From assembly GCA_947373185.1 (NCBI GenBank), contig CANBWP010000016.1:1-63577 (forward strand): a stretch of 63,577 nt of DNA. The letters are read 5' to 3'. This DNA is from Comamonadaceae bacterium. Its GTDB lineage: Bacteria; Pseudomonadota; Gammaproteobacteria; Burkholderiales; Burkholderiaceae_C. The notes under the pieces were generated by a model that was given only the letters and a program-made list of their open reading frames with translations, was not told where the DNA came from and ran no database searches. Shown in pieces: positions 40,377 through 49,750 of this stretch. A program made the translations under genes and the position numbers. Every line of letters begins with the position of its first letter. The stretch's first letter is position 1.

Positions 40377-41327
40377 CTATTTGGCAGTGTCTGTATTGGC
40401 TTGACGGCCCTTCCACCAAACCAGCCATTGACCCACAATGCCCTTTCTAAAGAGCATCACCACAGCGACAAATACCAAGCCTTGCACAATTTGAACCATC
40501 TCAGGTGAAGACACCATCAAATGTTCAAGCGCCACGATCAAAATAGCGCCAACCAAGGGCCCCCAGAGTGTTTGCATGCCGCCCACAATACAAATGAGCA
40601 ATGCATCACCCGATGTACCCCAACCCACATCGGTCAGCGTTGCCAGGCCAAATGAAATGACTTTGACGCTACCGGCCAATCCCGCAATGGCGGCCGACAA
40701 TGTAAAGGCAATCAGCTTGTAACGATTGACCTGGTATCCCAAAGAAATGGCACGGGCTTCGTTGTCGCGAATGGCTGTGAGAACTTGACCAAAGGGCGAA
40801 TAGACAATGCGCCAAATGCACCAGAATCCAAATCCAATGAGCGCCAAGGTGACGAAATAAAGCGTTTGGTTGTTAGTGGTGTCAATGAACCCTAAAAACA
40901 CAGGACGTGCCACATTTTGCAAACCATCTTCTCCGCCCGTGAAAGGCAAGCGCAAAGCCAAGAAATAAACAACTTGCGCAAAAGCCAAAGTGATCATTGA
41001 GAAGTACACACCTTGCCGCCGTATGGCCAACATCCCCGTGACCAAGCCAATCAAGGCGGACACCGTGACACCCGCCAAAACGCCAATGAGTCCCTCGCCC
41101 GTCCAAGTCTTGAGCGCATAGCCAGCGACATATCCCGCAGAACCAAAAAACATGGCGTGCCCAAAAGAAAGCAAACCTGCATAGCCCACCAAGAAATTGA
41201 CAGATGCCGCCAACAAAGCAGCACACAACATTTTGATAATGAACAGTGGGTAGGCCACAAATGGCGCCACCAAGAATGCGGCTCCCACCACCAGCCACAA
41301 GAGTCGTTTGTAAGTCAGAGATGACAT
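40377..41327 (-). CDS. livM: ABC transporter permease (LivM type)
   Basis: One of two inner-membrane subunits of the island importer. The 316-aa hydrophobic protein has about nine membrane segments and the family motif GYAGLLSFGHAMFFGSAGYV, then AIRDNEARAISLGYQVNRYKL, the loop that contacts the ATPases. The ATG at 41327 has AAAGGA upstream. It lies 11 bases after livH. Confidence 0.9.
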   Translation of the reverse strand: MSSLTYKRLLWLVVGAAFLVAPFVAYPLFIIKMLCAALLAASVNFLVGYAGLLSFGHAMFFGSAGYVAGYALKTWTGEGLIGVLAGVTVSALIGLVTGMLAIRRQGVYFSMITLAFAQVVYFLALRLPFTGGEDGLQNVARPVFLGFIDTTNNQTLYFVTLALIGFGFWCIWRIVYSPFGQVLTAIRDNEARAISLGYQVNRYKLIAFTLSAAIAGLAGSVKVISFGLATLTDVGWGTSGDALLICIVGGMQTLWGPLVGAILIVALEHLMVSSPEMVQIVQGLVFVAVVMLFRKGIVGQWLVWWKGRQANTDTAK

Positions 41328-41338
41328 CGAAAATCCTT

Positions 41339-42220
41339 TCACTGACTGCGGCCAAAAAGGCCATTGGGACGGACGGCCAACATGAGAATCATGACCACAA
41401 AAATGACCACGCTGGCGCCCTCGGGATAAAACACCTTGGTCAGTCCTTCAATGATGCCCAAGCCAAACCCAGTCACGATGGATCCCAAGATAGAGCCCAT
41501 GCCGCCAATGACCACCACTGCAAACACCACAATGATGAGGTTGCTGCCCATGAAAGGGCTGACCTGATAGATGGGCGCTGCCATCACACCACTGAAGCCA
41601 GCCAAGGCCACAGCAAAGGCGTAGGTCAGCATCAACATGCGCGGCACATTGATACCAAAGGTTCGAACCAAATTGGGATTCTCATTGGCTGCACGCAAAT
41701 ACGAGCCCAGCTTGGTGCGGTCAATGAAATACCAAGTGCCCAAGCAAGCCACCAAAGCCACCACAATGACCCACAGGCGATACAAGGGTACAAAGGTCAA
41801 CTTCAGATCAACGCCACCTAACAAGGGGTTGGGATAAGGTTGTCCACCAATGCCAAATTTGTACTTCACCAAGCCTTCAATCAGGATGCCCATGCCAACG
41901 GTCAAAAGTAAGGCATAAACATGATCGAGGTGGTACAAGTGACGCAAGAAAAAACGCTCGATGAACAAGCCTGACAAGCCCACCACCATTGGCGCAAGCA
42001 ACAATGCCCACCAATAGCTCAAGCCCCAAACATCCAGCAGCACCCAAGCCACCAAAGCGCCCAGCATGTATTGAACGCCATGCGCAAAATTGACCACATG
42101 CAAGAGACCAAAAATGATGGCCAAACCGAGACTCATCAAGGCATAAAAAGAGCCGTTGATGAGTCCTAAAAAAACTTGGCCGACCAGTGCTGAGGTCGGT
42201 ACGCCAAAAATAGTGTCCAT
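41339..42220 (-). CDS. livH: ABC transporter permease (LivH type)
   Basis: Second membrane subunit, 293 aa, with the LivH segments LINGSFYALMSLGLAIIFGL, VNFAHGVQYMLGALVAW and the coupling loop RAANENPNLVRTFGINVPRM. The C-terminal GSIVTGFGLGIIEGL pattern is usual. It lies 33 bases after livF in the order livG-livF-livH-livM. Confidence 0.9.
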   Translation of the reverse strand: MDTIFGVPTSALVGQVFLGLINGSFYALMSLGLAIIFGLLHVVNFAHGVQYMLGALVAWVLLDVWGLSYWWALLLAPMVVGLSGLFIERFFLRHLYHLDHVYALLLTVGMGILIEGLVKYKFGIGGQPYPNPLLGGVDLKLTFVPLYRLWVIVVALVACLGTWYFIDRTKLGSYLRAANENPNLVRTFGINVPRMLMLTYAFAVALAGFSGVMAAPIYQVSPFMGSNLIIVVFAVVVIGGMGSILGSIVTGFGLGIIEGLTKVFYPEGASVVIFVVMILMLAVRPNGLFGRSQ

Positions 42221-42253
42221 GTTCTTAATCCAACGATGAGGTGATTTGAACGT

Positions 42254-42970
42254 TCATAAGCCAAGCAATCGCTCAATGCGTTCACGATTGGTTGCAATGT
42301 CTTCTTGGCGGAAGGCTTCAATGACTTGCCCCTCTTCAATTACATAAAAACGATCGGCATAGCGAGACGCAAATCGAAAGTTTTGTTCCACCATGAGCAC
42401 CGTGAACCCACGACTTTTCAACAAGCTAATGACCTGTCCAATGCGCTCCACAATGACCGGCGCCAAACCTTCGGTGCACTCATCGAGCAATAACAACTTA
42501 GCACCTGTCCGCAAAATGCGGGCGATGGCCAACATTTGCTGTTCGCCACCCGACAACTTGGTGCCTTGACTGTGACGCCTGGCCAATAGATTGGGAAACA
42601 GATCGTAAATTTCTTCCACCGACAAACCGCCTGGTTTGAGGATGGGCGGCAACATCAAGTTTTCTTCAGTGCTCAAGCTTGCAAAAATACCACGCTCTTC
42701 AGGGCAATAGGCCACTCCTAAGTGAGCAATTTTTTCGGGTGGCATGCCCACAACCGATTGGCCCTGTATTTCAATTTTCCCTTCGGCACGCGACAACAAA
42801 CCCATCAAAGCACGCAGTGTTGTGGTTTTGCCAGCGCCGTTTCGACCTAGTAAGCAAACAATTTCGCCTTCCCTGACTTGGAGCTTGATGTTGTGCAGTG
42901 CCTGTGTTTCACCGTAATAGCCTGTCAAGGCTTCTACATCAATGACAACTTTGGATTTAGCTTCAGGCAT
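42254..42970 (-). CDS. livF: ABC transporter ATPase (LivF type)
   Basis: A 238-aa ATPase with Walker A GRNGAGKTTT, signature LSGGEQQMLAIAR, Walker B KLLLLDECTEGLAP (here Asp-Glu-Cys where LivF usually has DEPS) and the switch His region replaced by VEQNFRFA. It overlaps livG by eight bases. Together with LivG it powers the importer. Confidence 0.9.
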   Translation of the reverse strand: MPEAKSKVVIDVEALTGYYGETQALHNIKLQVREGEIVCLLGRNGAGKTTTLRALMGLLSRAEGKIEIQGQSVVGMPPEKIAHLGVAYCPEERGIFASLSTEENLMLPPILKPGGLSVEEIYDLFPNLLARRHSQGTKLSGGEQQMLAIARILRTGAKLLLLDECTEGLAPVIVERIGQVISLLKSRGFTVLMVEQNFRFASRYADRFYVIEEGQVIEAFRQEDIATNRERIERLLGL

Positions 42971-43718
42971 GACCGCCCCCCATGTATGCGTCCATCACCA
43001 AGGGATTGCGGGACACTTCGTCGTAAGTACCTTCCGCCAAGACCTCGCCCGATTGCAAAACAGTCACACGATCGCACAACTCTGAAATGACTTTCATATT
43101 GTGTTCAACCATTAAAACAGTCCTGCCCTTGGCCACTTGTCTGATCAATTGCATCACAGGCCCGATGTCTTCATGGCCTAAGCCAGCCATGGGTTCATCT
43201 AGCAAAATAAGTTCGGGCTCCAATGCGATGGTGGTGATCAATTCCAGAACACGCTTTCGACCATAGGAAAGGTCCCCCGCATTGACATTCGCCCATTTGT
43301 CCAAACCCACCATGGCGATCAGCTCTAAGGCGCGTTGATTCAAGTTCTCTAAAACTTTGTGACTGCGCCAAAAGGTGTAGTGCCATTCAGTTTGTCGCTG
43401 CAAAGCGACGCGAACGTTTTCTAAAACAGTCAGCTGCGAAAACACAGCAGAAATTTGGAATGACCGGACCAAGCCCATGTTGGCTACCGCGGCAGGGTCT
43501 TTCTTTTCAATCTGACGCCCATTGAAAAGAATGGTGCCTGCAGTTGGTTTTAAAAATGTGGTGAGCAAATTAAAGCAAGTGGTTTTTCCAGCGCCATTGG
43601 GGCCAATCAGGGCATGAATGCTGTGACGACGAACGTGCAAATTGACGCCTTTCACTGCATAGAAGCCCCTGAACTGTTTGGTCAAGCCCTTCGCTTCCAA
43701 GATGAAGTCTTCACTCAT
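42963..43718 (-). CDS. livG: ABC transporter ATPase (LivG type)
   Basis: A 251-aa ATPase with Walker A GPNGAGKTT, the LivG-type Q-loop region GLVRSFQISAVF, signature LSYGRKRVLELI, Walker B LILLDEPMAGLG and the switch His in MVEHNMKV. The signature has LSYG rather than LSGG, as is frequent in LivG proteins. It follows the SDR at 43743 by 24 bases, which ties the transporter to the catabolic genes. Confidence 0.9.
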   Translation of the reverse strand: MSEDFILEAKGLTKQFRGFYAVKGVNLHVRRHSIHALIGPNGAGKTTCFNLLTTFLKPTAGTILFNGRQIEKKDPAAVANMGLVRSFQISAVFSQLTVLENVRVALQRQTEWHYTFWRSHKVLENLNQRALELIAMVGLDKWANVNAGDLSYGRKRVLELITTIALEPELILLDEPMAGLGHEDIGPVMQLIRQVAKGRTVLMVEHNMKVISELCDRVTVLQSGEVLAEGTYDEVSRNPLVMDAYMGGGHA

Positions 43719-43742
43719 TCTTCAGACCCTCTTTTTAAATAT

Positions 43743-44492
43743 TCACAAAAAGGCGTGCGTCACGCCACCATCAACTTTGATGCACTCGCCAGTCACCCAA
43801 GCACTTTCTGCAGAAGCCAAATAGCAAACCGCCGCGGCGATGTCTTCAACAGTTCCCAAGCGCCGCATGGGTGTTTTGGCAATTCGTTTCTCAACCATGG
43901 CAGCATCCACATTGACGCCGACACCTTCTGTGGGCACCGAGCCAGGTGCCACAGCATTGACGCGAATGCCCTTGGGGCCAAAGTCGACGGCGGCTGAACG
44001 AGTCAGCCCGAGGACACCCGATTTAACGCCACAATAAACCATGGCTTGTGGAATGCCCAAGAAGGCGGCTGCCGATGCCACATTGATCACACTGCCACCA
44101 CGGGTCATGAACTCGGCCGCCACCTGCATGCCCCAAACCACCGAATACAGTCCGGTGCCCACCATGCGTTGCAACATCTCTGGGGTGATGTCTTCAATGG
44201 CGCCATAGCGCACCCACATGGCGTTGTTGACCAACACATCCAATTGGCCGTGGCGTTGTTTCAAATCGGTCGCTGCATCAAACAAAGTTGCACGCTGTGC
44301 CACATCGCCACCATAAGCCACGGCTTGTCCTCCGGCCGCAATCACTTCGGCAGCAGCGGCTTGCGCCAAATCGAGTTTCAAATCGATGATGCCCACCACG
44401 GCGCCCTCGCGCGCCAATTGATTCACCACACCGCGTCCGATGCCTCTTGCACCCCCGGTGACCAAGGCCACTTGTCCTTCAAAACGTTTCAT
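43743..44492 (-). CDS. SDR-family oxidoreductase (island)
   Basis: A 249-aa classical SDR: TGGARGIG, NNAMW where NNAG is usual, a catalytic Ser in VINVASAAAFL and YCGVK, and the C-terminal GECIKVDGG. The NNAMW variant means a changed substrate pocket edge. The ATG at 44492 has AAGGAAG nine bases upstream. It starts one base after the SMP-30 gene ends, so the two are coupled. Likely role: an alcohol or hydroxy-acid dehydrogenase in the island pathway. Confidence 0.87.
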   Translation of the reverse strand: MKRFEGQVALVTGGARGIGRGVVNQLAREGAVVGIIDLKLDLAQAAAAEVIAAGGQAVAYGGDVAQRATLFDAATDLKQRHGQLDVLVNNAMWVRYGAIEDITPEMLQRMVGTGLYSVVWGMQVAAEFMTRGGSVINVASAAAFLGIPQAMVYCGVKSGVLGLTRSAAVDFGPKGIRVNAVAPGSVPTEGVGVNVDAAMVEKRIAKTPMRRLGTVEDIAAAVCYLASAESAWVTGECIKVDGGVTHAFL

Positions 44493-44493
44493 T

Positions 44494-45414
44494 TCAACTT
44501 CCTTTATTCGTAGTCTCGGGGGCTCTCTTATGCAAAAGCCCATCTGCAAACAATACTTCGGGCAGGCCACGTACTCCCAAACCCTTGATCGCAATCAGCG
44601 CTCCGCTTTGCGGGTCATCACTGACCAACAAATTGCCGCTATTGCGAATGCTGGTGACATACAAGGTGCTTAAGTCTTCACCACCAAAACTCGGGCAGGT
44701 GGGATAAGGCACCGGCACCTTGATCAATTGCAACAAGGCACCCTCTGCTGAAAAACAAGCGACTTGACCTGTTAACACCAAGGCCACCCACAAGCGGCCT
44801 TCGGCATCAACGGTGGCACCATCAGGACCAGAACCCCAAGGGGCTGTATCCACGAAGACTTCGCGAGGACCGGTCTGGCCCGTTTCAGGGTGATAGGCAT
44901 AGCGCCAAATTTGCCGAGCCAAGCTGTCGGCAAAATAGAGCCATTTGCCATCCGGACTGAAACACGTGGTGTTGGAGACACAGAAACCTCGGTCAATTTC
45001 TGTCACTTGGCCATTGGCCTCAATTTGATACAACACACCATGTTGTTCATGCCGCCCCAAGACCAAAGACCCTAGGCACAAGCGGCCTGCTTTGTCGGTT
45101 CTGCCATCGTTCAAGCGCATGCGCTCGGCAGGATGCTGGATGTCAATGAAAGGGGTCAAAGTGCCCGTGGTGGTGTCCAAAAACTGCAATTCATTTTGCA
45201 GCGCAACCAGAATTCGACCACTTTGGCATAGCGCAATTGAGCCAATGTCTTGCGGTGTCTGCCAACTTTGATAATCGCCAGACTGTGTGTGAAGGCGTTG
45301 AACCAAACGCCTGCGAGAATCAATCCAATAAAGACATTGATCGCGACTGTCCCACAGAGGTGACTCACCTAAGTCATCTCTTTGGTTCAACACAATGTCA
45401 ATGGTCAATGGCAT
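44494..45414 (-). CDS. SMP-30/gluconolactonase family protein (candidate lactonase)
   Basis: A 306-aa six-bladed beta-propeller. The metal-binding Glu sits in LGESPLWD, an Asn/Asp pair is in MRLNDGRTDKAGRLCLGSLV, and a later metal Asp in SGPDGATVDAEGRLWVAL. Family members are calcium- or zinc-dependent lactonases. Beside a Baeyer-Villiger monooxygenase it is the natural candidate for opening the lactone that enzyme would form; this is inference from context. Confidence 0.85.
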   Translation of the reverse strand: MPLTIDIVLNQRDDLGESPLWDSRDQCLYWIDSRRRLVQRLHTQSGDYQSWQTPQDIGSIALCQSGRILVALQNELQFLDTTTGTLTPFIDIQHPAERMRLNDGRTDKAGRLCLGSLVLGRHEQHGVLYQIEANGQVTEIDRGFCVSNTTCFSPDGKWLYFADSLARQIWRYAYHPETGQTGPREVFVDTAPWGSGPDGATVDAEGRLWVALVLTGQVACFSAEGALLQLIKVPVPYPTCPSFGGEDLSTLYVTSIRNSGNLLVSDDPQSGALIAIKGLGVRGLPEVLFADGLLHKRAPETTNKGS

Positions 45415-45433
45415 GAATCAGTTCACCTTTGCT

Positions 45434-47086
45434 TTAAGCCTTGTCAGTCGACAACTTAAAGTCTTTGAATCGTTCACGCAATTTGGTTTTGAGAAGCTTG
45501 CCTGTCGCTGTGTGTGGCAATTCATCGACAAACACCACATCGTCTGGCAACCACCACCGAGCTACGCGCTCACTAAGGTAGGCCAACAACTCTTCAGGTG
45601 TCACATCTTGATTTGGTTTCTTAATGACGATCAGCAAGGGGCGTTCTTGCCATTTGCTGTGTGCCACACCAATGACAGCAGCCTCTTGCACACTGGGGTG
45701 ACCCACTGCGGCATTCTCAAGGTCTATGGATGAAATCCACTCGCCCCCCGACTTGATCACATCTTTGGAGCGATCGGTAATTTGCACAAAACCATCGGGG
45801 TCGATGTAAGCCACGTCGCCTGTACTGAACCAACCTTGGGCATCCAATGCAGAACCTGCTTCATTGCCAAAGTAGCCGGACAAAACCCAGGGCCCTCGCA
45901 CGCGAATCTCCCCCACCGATTGACCGTCGTGCGGCAAACGCTGGCCCTCAGCACCAAAGACAGCCACCTCAACACCAAAGATGGCGCGCCCCTGTCGTGC
46001 TTGAACATCAAAACGTGTTTGCAAGTCAATGCCCTGGTGCTTGGGCAACAAGTTGGCCACTGTTGCCACTGGGCTGGTTTCCGTCATGCCCCAAGCTTGA
46101 ATGACAAAGACCCCCAATAAGTTTTCAAACTTTTCAATCATGGCCCTTGGTGCAGCAGACCCGCCCACGACCACGCGCTTCAGCTTCAAGCTTTGCAGGT
46201 CAAGTTGTTTGGCATTTTGTTCAATGTACTGAAACAGGCTTAGCCATACAGTCGGCACACCCAATGAGAAGGTACAACCTTCTTTCACCATGTGCGCATA
46301 CAGGCGGTCGCCTGTTAGGCCAGAACCTGGCAATACCAACTTGGCACCGCACATGGCCGAGGCATAAGGTATGCCCCAAGCGTTCACATGAAACATGGGG
46401 ACTGACAACAAAACTGAGTCGCGCGCGCACAGGGCCAAGCCATCTGTGGCGCAGATGCCAAAGGAATGCAACAAGGTTGAGCGATGGCTGTACAGAACCC
46501 CTTTTGGATTTCCCGTGGTGCCTGAGGTGTAGCACATGGAAGACGCTGTCTCTTCGTCCAATGCCGGCCATTCGTATTGATCTGGCTGAGGTGCAAGGAG
46601 CGACTCGTAGCAATGCAAATTGGGCAAATCAAGTGCGGGCATTTGATCTGGCCGGCAAAGTGCCACATACTTTTTAACGCTTGTCAGTTGGGGCGCCAAC
46701 TTGACCAGCAAATCGCCAAAATCCAAATCAAAAAACACCACGCCATCGGCTGCGTGATTCAGGATATAAGCGATTTGCTCGGGAAACAAGCGCGGATTGA
46801 CAGTGTGCAAAACAGAGCCCACCCCTGCGACAGCATAGTAGAGTTCCAAGTGCCGGTCTGTATTCCAAGCCAGTGTGGCCACGCGGTCGCCCTCACCCAC
46901 ATCCAAGCTGGGTAAAGCATGTGCCAGTTGTGAAGCGCGCTTGGCAACCGTTCGCCAATTGCTTCGACGCTCTTCCCCGCCATAAAGGTGCGACACAATT
47001 TCGACATCGCCATGGTAAGTGGCCGCATGGGTCAGTAAACCCGAAATGAGCAAGGACCTTTTTTGCATCAAACCCAAGAGGCTCAT
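45434..47086 (-). CDS. AMP-forming acyl-CoA synthetase
   Basis: A 550-aa member of the ANL superfamily that activates a carboxylic acid via an acyl-AMP to its CoA thioester. It has the P-loop motif [21 protein letters not shown], the [20 protein letters not shown] segment, the hinge [15 protein letters not shown] and the catalytic Lys near the C-terminus ([14 protein letters not shown]). It resembles medium/long-chain fatty acid ligases. It overlaps the SnoaL-like gene by four bases. Confidence 0.92.
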   Translation of the reverse strand: MSLLGLMQKRSLLISGLLTHAATYHGDVEIVSHLYGGEERRSNWRTVAKRASQLAHALPSLDVGEGDRVATLAWNTDRHLELYYAVAGVGSVLHTVNPRLFPEQIAYILNHAADGVVFFDLDFGDLLVKLAPQLTSVKKYVALCRPDQMPALDLPNLHCYESLLAPQPDQYEWPALDEETASSMCYTSGTTGNPKGVLYSHRSTLLHSFGICATDGLALCARDSVLLSVPMFHVNAWGIPYASAMCGAKLVLPGSGLTGDRLYAHMVKEGCTFSLGVPTVWLSLFQYIEQNAKQLDLQSLKLKRVVVGGSAAPRAMIEKFENLLGVFVIQAWGMTETSPVATVANLLPKHQGIDLQTRFDVQARQGRAIFGVEVAVFGAEGQRLPHDGQSVGEIRVRGPWVLSGYFGNEAGSALDAQGWFSTGDVAYIDPDGFVQITDRSKDVIKSGGEWISSIDLENAAVGHPSVQEAAVIGVAHSKWQERPLLIVIKKPNQDVTPEELLAYLSERVARWWLPDDVVFVDELPHTATGKLLKTKLRERFKDFKLSTDKA

Positions 47087-47625
47087 GGCAACTCCTTTTG
47101 AGCTTGCACACTGGCAAGCAATGCATAAATGGGATCGTTGGGTTGTCGTCCGCCTGTCGGTTGGCGCAGATCAAAACTGTCTGGCGTTAATTCATTCGGC
47201 AAATTTGTCTTGCGCTGCCAGTCATACACCACCGTTCGGGCCGCGACTCGCCATTCGCCATGGCGTTTTTCAAAGCGGTCAACGTATCGGCCGCAAAGCA
47301 TGGTTTCAAAGGCTTGTCCGTTGACGTCTTTTTCTTCTTGGTAGGCGGCAAAATAAGATTCCACCGCTGCCACATTGCCATGCAACTCAATCAGGATGTT
47401 GCTAATTTGATGCACCATGCGCCCGGCTTGCTGCAGCTTGACCAACGCCATGTCGATGAAGCCCGAAGCTGTGCCCTTGTAAGCGCCATGATTGTCGGTA
47501 GCGTCTGGCCAATATGCGGCGCGCAGTGCTTTTTCGTCTAAGCGATCAATGCCGCGACAGTAAAGGAACAAACAATCGCGAATGGCTTCTCGGTCAAGCA
47601 AGGTCTCAAGTGTGTAGCTTGTCAT
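47083..47625 (-). CDS. SnoaL-like / NTF2-fold protein
   Basis: A 180-aa protein with the SnoaL_4 pattern: LLDREAIRDCLFLYCRGIDR, YWPDATDNHGAYKGTASGF, VAAVESYFAAYQ, and RYVDRFEKRHGEWRVAARTV. This fold includes dehydratases, isomerases and ring hydroxylase small subunits; in terpenoid and steroid clusters it is often a dehydratase or isomerase. The exact reaction is unknown. The ATG at 47625 follows AGAGGTG. Confidence 0.82.
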   Translation of the reverse strand: MTSYTLETLLDREAIRDCLFLYCRGIDRLDEKALRAAYWPDATDNHGAYKGTASGFIDMALVKLQQAGRMVHQISNILIELHGNVAAVESYFAAYQEEKDVNGQAFETMLCGRYVDRFEKRHGEWRVAARTVVYDWQRKTNLPNELTPDSFDLRQPTGGRQPNDPIYALLASVQAQKELP

Positions 47626-47644
47626 GTTCAACACCTCTTTCATT

Positions 47645-49735
47645 TCAATGGCCAGATTGCAGGGTAATGACGGCATCTAAGCAAACCGCGCCCTGCTGCT
47701 GAACCAACAGGGGGTTAATGTCCACGCTTTGGAGTTGATCGGCATGAGTCATGGCAAATTCAGACAACTTGCACAGGGCGTTAACAACCGCGTTTTCATC
47801 GGCCGCATGCGCGCCACGCCAACCCCGCAACAAAGCACTGGACTTCACTTTGTCAATCAAGGCTTTGGCGCTGTCTGGGGTAAGGGGTGCAGAAGCAAGC
47901 GCCACATCCTTGAACAATTCAACTGCCGTTCCGCCAGCACCATACAAAATCATGGGGCCAAATGTAGGATCGACTTGAACCCCCAAGATGGTCTCCACCC
48001 CACCTTTAACCATGGGGGTGATTAACACGCCGTCTATTTGGGCATTGGGCATGTGCTGATGCGCACGGGCCAGTAAAGTTTCAAATGCCGATTCAACAGC
48101 CTTGGCATCTTGAAGATTTAAAAGCACGCCCCCTATTTCTGTTTTGTGCAGAATATCGGGCGATGCAATTTTGGCAACAACAGGGAAACCAATTTCACTG
48201 GCAAACTTTGCAGCCGCGTTAGCCGTGCTGCACACTTGCTCGGAAAGAACAGGCAGCCCCGCCAGTTTAAGAACATGCTTTGCACCTTGTTCGGTACTCA
48301 CATCGGTCAGTCTTGATGCTGCTGGTTTTTTGGAAGGCATGGCGTACAGGTGTTTGCGCTGCGCTGCCATTTTCGCGGCTGCACCCATTGCCATCATGGC
48401 ACGCGTTGGATCGGCAAAAACAGGAATGCCAATGGCCTCGAGTTTTTCTGTTGACTGGGTGGCAGACAACATCACCATCACCACATCTTTGTGCGGATAT
48501 TGCAGTCGCAAATCTGCCAGTCGATCAATGGTGCTGGCAAAGCGTTCTGGCGCCAGACCCGCATGGGCCAGGTAGGCAAACACGGTACCGTAGTCGCCAT
48601 GCGCCAACATAATTTCAAGGGTGCGCGCCACACCATCTGGCAAAGAAGTGACCTGCGCCGTCATGTCCAGCGGATTGGCTGCTACAGCAAAAGGCAACAA
48701 CGCTTGTGCAGCGGCCACACCCTCAGGTGGCAATGCAGGCATGGACAGGTTCAGGTCACCCGCATGGTCAGCCATCAGCACACCAATACCGCCTGAACCC
48801 GTAATGATGCCAAGCGCATTGTTGGACGGCAAACGGCCAGTCACAGTGCAGTAGTAGGCAATGTCTAGCATTTCTTCAATGGAATGCGGCCGATAGGCAC
48901 CGCACTCTTGAAAGACGGCGTCAAACACCGCATCATTGCCTGCCAAGGAACCCGTATGCGTACTGGCAGCAGCTGCGCCCAATTCAGTGCGCCCCACTTT
49001 CATGACCAAGACGGGTTTGCCTGCCGCTGCAGCCTTTAACAAGGCAGCTCGCAAGCGCTGTCCATCGCGGCAAGATTCAAGTGCCGCACAGATGACTTTG
49101 GTTTGTGGATCTTCAGCCAAATAATCGATGCATTCGGCAACATCGATGTCGGCTTCGTTGCCGGTTGCAATGATTTTGCTTAGGCCCAAACCGCGCAGTG
49201 TGGCCATGCCATAAGCACAGGAGCCAAAGGCACCGCTTTGGGTGGCCAACGAAATACTGCCGCTGCGAGGCTGAAGGCCATAGAGAACTGTTGAGAAAGT
49301 TGCAAAGTATCGGGTGTCGACATTTAGTAGACCCAATGAATTGGGGCCTAACATTCGAACCCCCGCCTGTTGGCACATTTGAAGCAACTTGTCTTGGGCA
49401 AGGCGCCCTGCGTCTCCTAATTCGGCAAAACCAGAAGTGAGCACAACAACACACTTAACGCCCTTTGCAATCGACTCACGCACAGCCGTCTCGACTCCAG
49501 GCGCAGGAACCACAATGACCGCTTTGTCCACATTGCCAGGGATGTCCAGCACGCTGGCATAGGCCGGCAGGCCTTGAATTTCTGCTGCACCACTTTTGTT
49601 GATGGGATAAATGATGCCTTCGAATTGAGCTTCTAACAAAAAACGCAACAAACGACCGCCAATGCGATCGGGGTCCGACGAAGCGCCCACAACAGCGACA
49701 GATTGGGGAACAAAAACAGGCTGAAGACTGTGCAT
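47645..49735 (-). CDS. NDP-forming acyl-CoA synthetase (fused alpha-beta)
   Basis: A 696-aa protein with a CoA-binding domain (VPQSVAVVGASSDPDRIGGR), a succinyl-CoA-synthetase-like flavodoxin domain including the phospho-His candidate in STHTGSLAGND, and a C-terminal ATP-grasp domain (GFPVVAKIASPDILHKTEIG, GGTAVELFKDVALASAPL). It would form or consume an acyl-CoA with ADP/ATP rather than AMP. The island therefore has two activation chemistries. There is no fused acetyltransferase domain. Confidence 0.9.
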   Translation of the reverse strand: MHSLQPVFVPQSVAVVGASSDPDRIGGRLLRFLLEAQFEGIIYPINKSGAAEIQGLPAYASVLDIPGNVDKAVIVVPAPGVETAVRESIAKGVKCVVVLTSGFAELGDAGRLAQDKLLQMCQQAGVRMLGPNSLGLLNVDTRYFATFSTVLYGLQPRSGSISLATQSGAFGSCAYGMATLRGLGLSKIIATGNEADIDVAECIDYLAEDPQTKVICAALESCRDGQRLRAALLKAAAAGKPVLVMKVGRTELGAAAASTHTGSLAGNDAVFDAVFQECGAYRPHSIEEMLDIAYYCTVTGRLPSNNALGIITGSGGIGVLMADHAGDLNLSMPALPPEGVAAAQALLPFAVAANPLDMTAQVTSLPDGVARTLEIMLAHGDYGTVFAYLAHAGLAPERFASTIDRLADLRLQYPHKDVVMVMLSATQSTEKLEAIGIPVFADPTRAMMAMGAAAKMAAQRKHLYAMPSKKPAASRLTDVSTEQGAKHVLKLAGLPVLSEQVCSTANAAAKFASEIGFPVVAKIASPDILHKTEIGGVLLNLQDAKAVESAFETLLARAHQHMPNAQIDGVLITPMVKGGVETILGVQVDPTFGPMILYGAGGTAVELFKDVALASAPLTPDSAKALIDKVKSSALLRGWRGAHAADENAVVNALCKLSEFAMTHADQLQSVDINPLLVQQQGAVCLDAVITLQSGH

Positions 49736-49750
49736 GATGGCTAGATAGGT

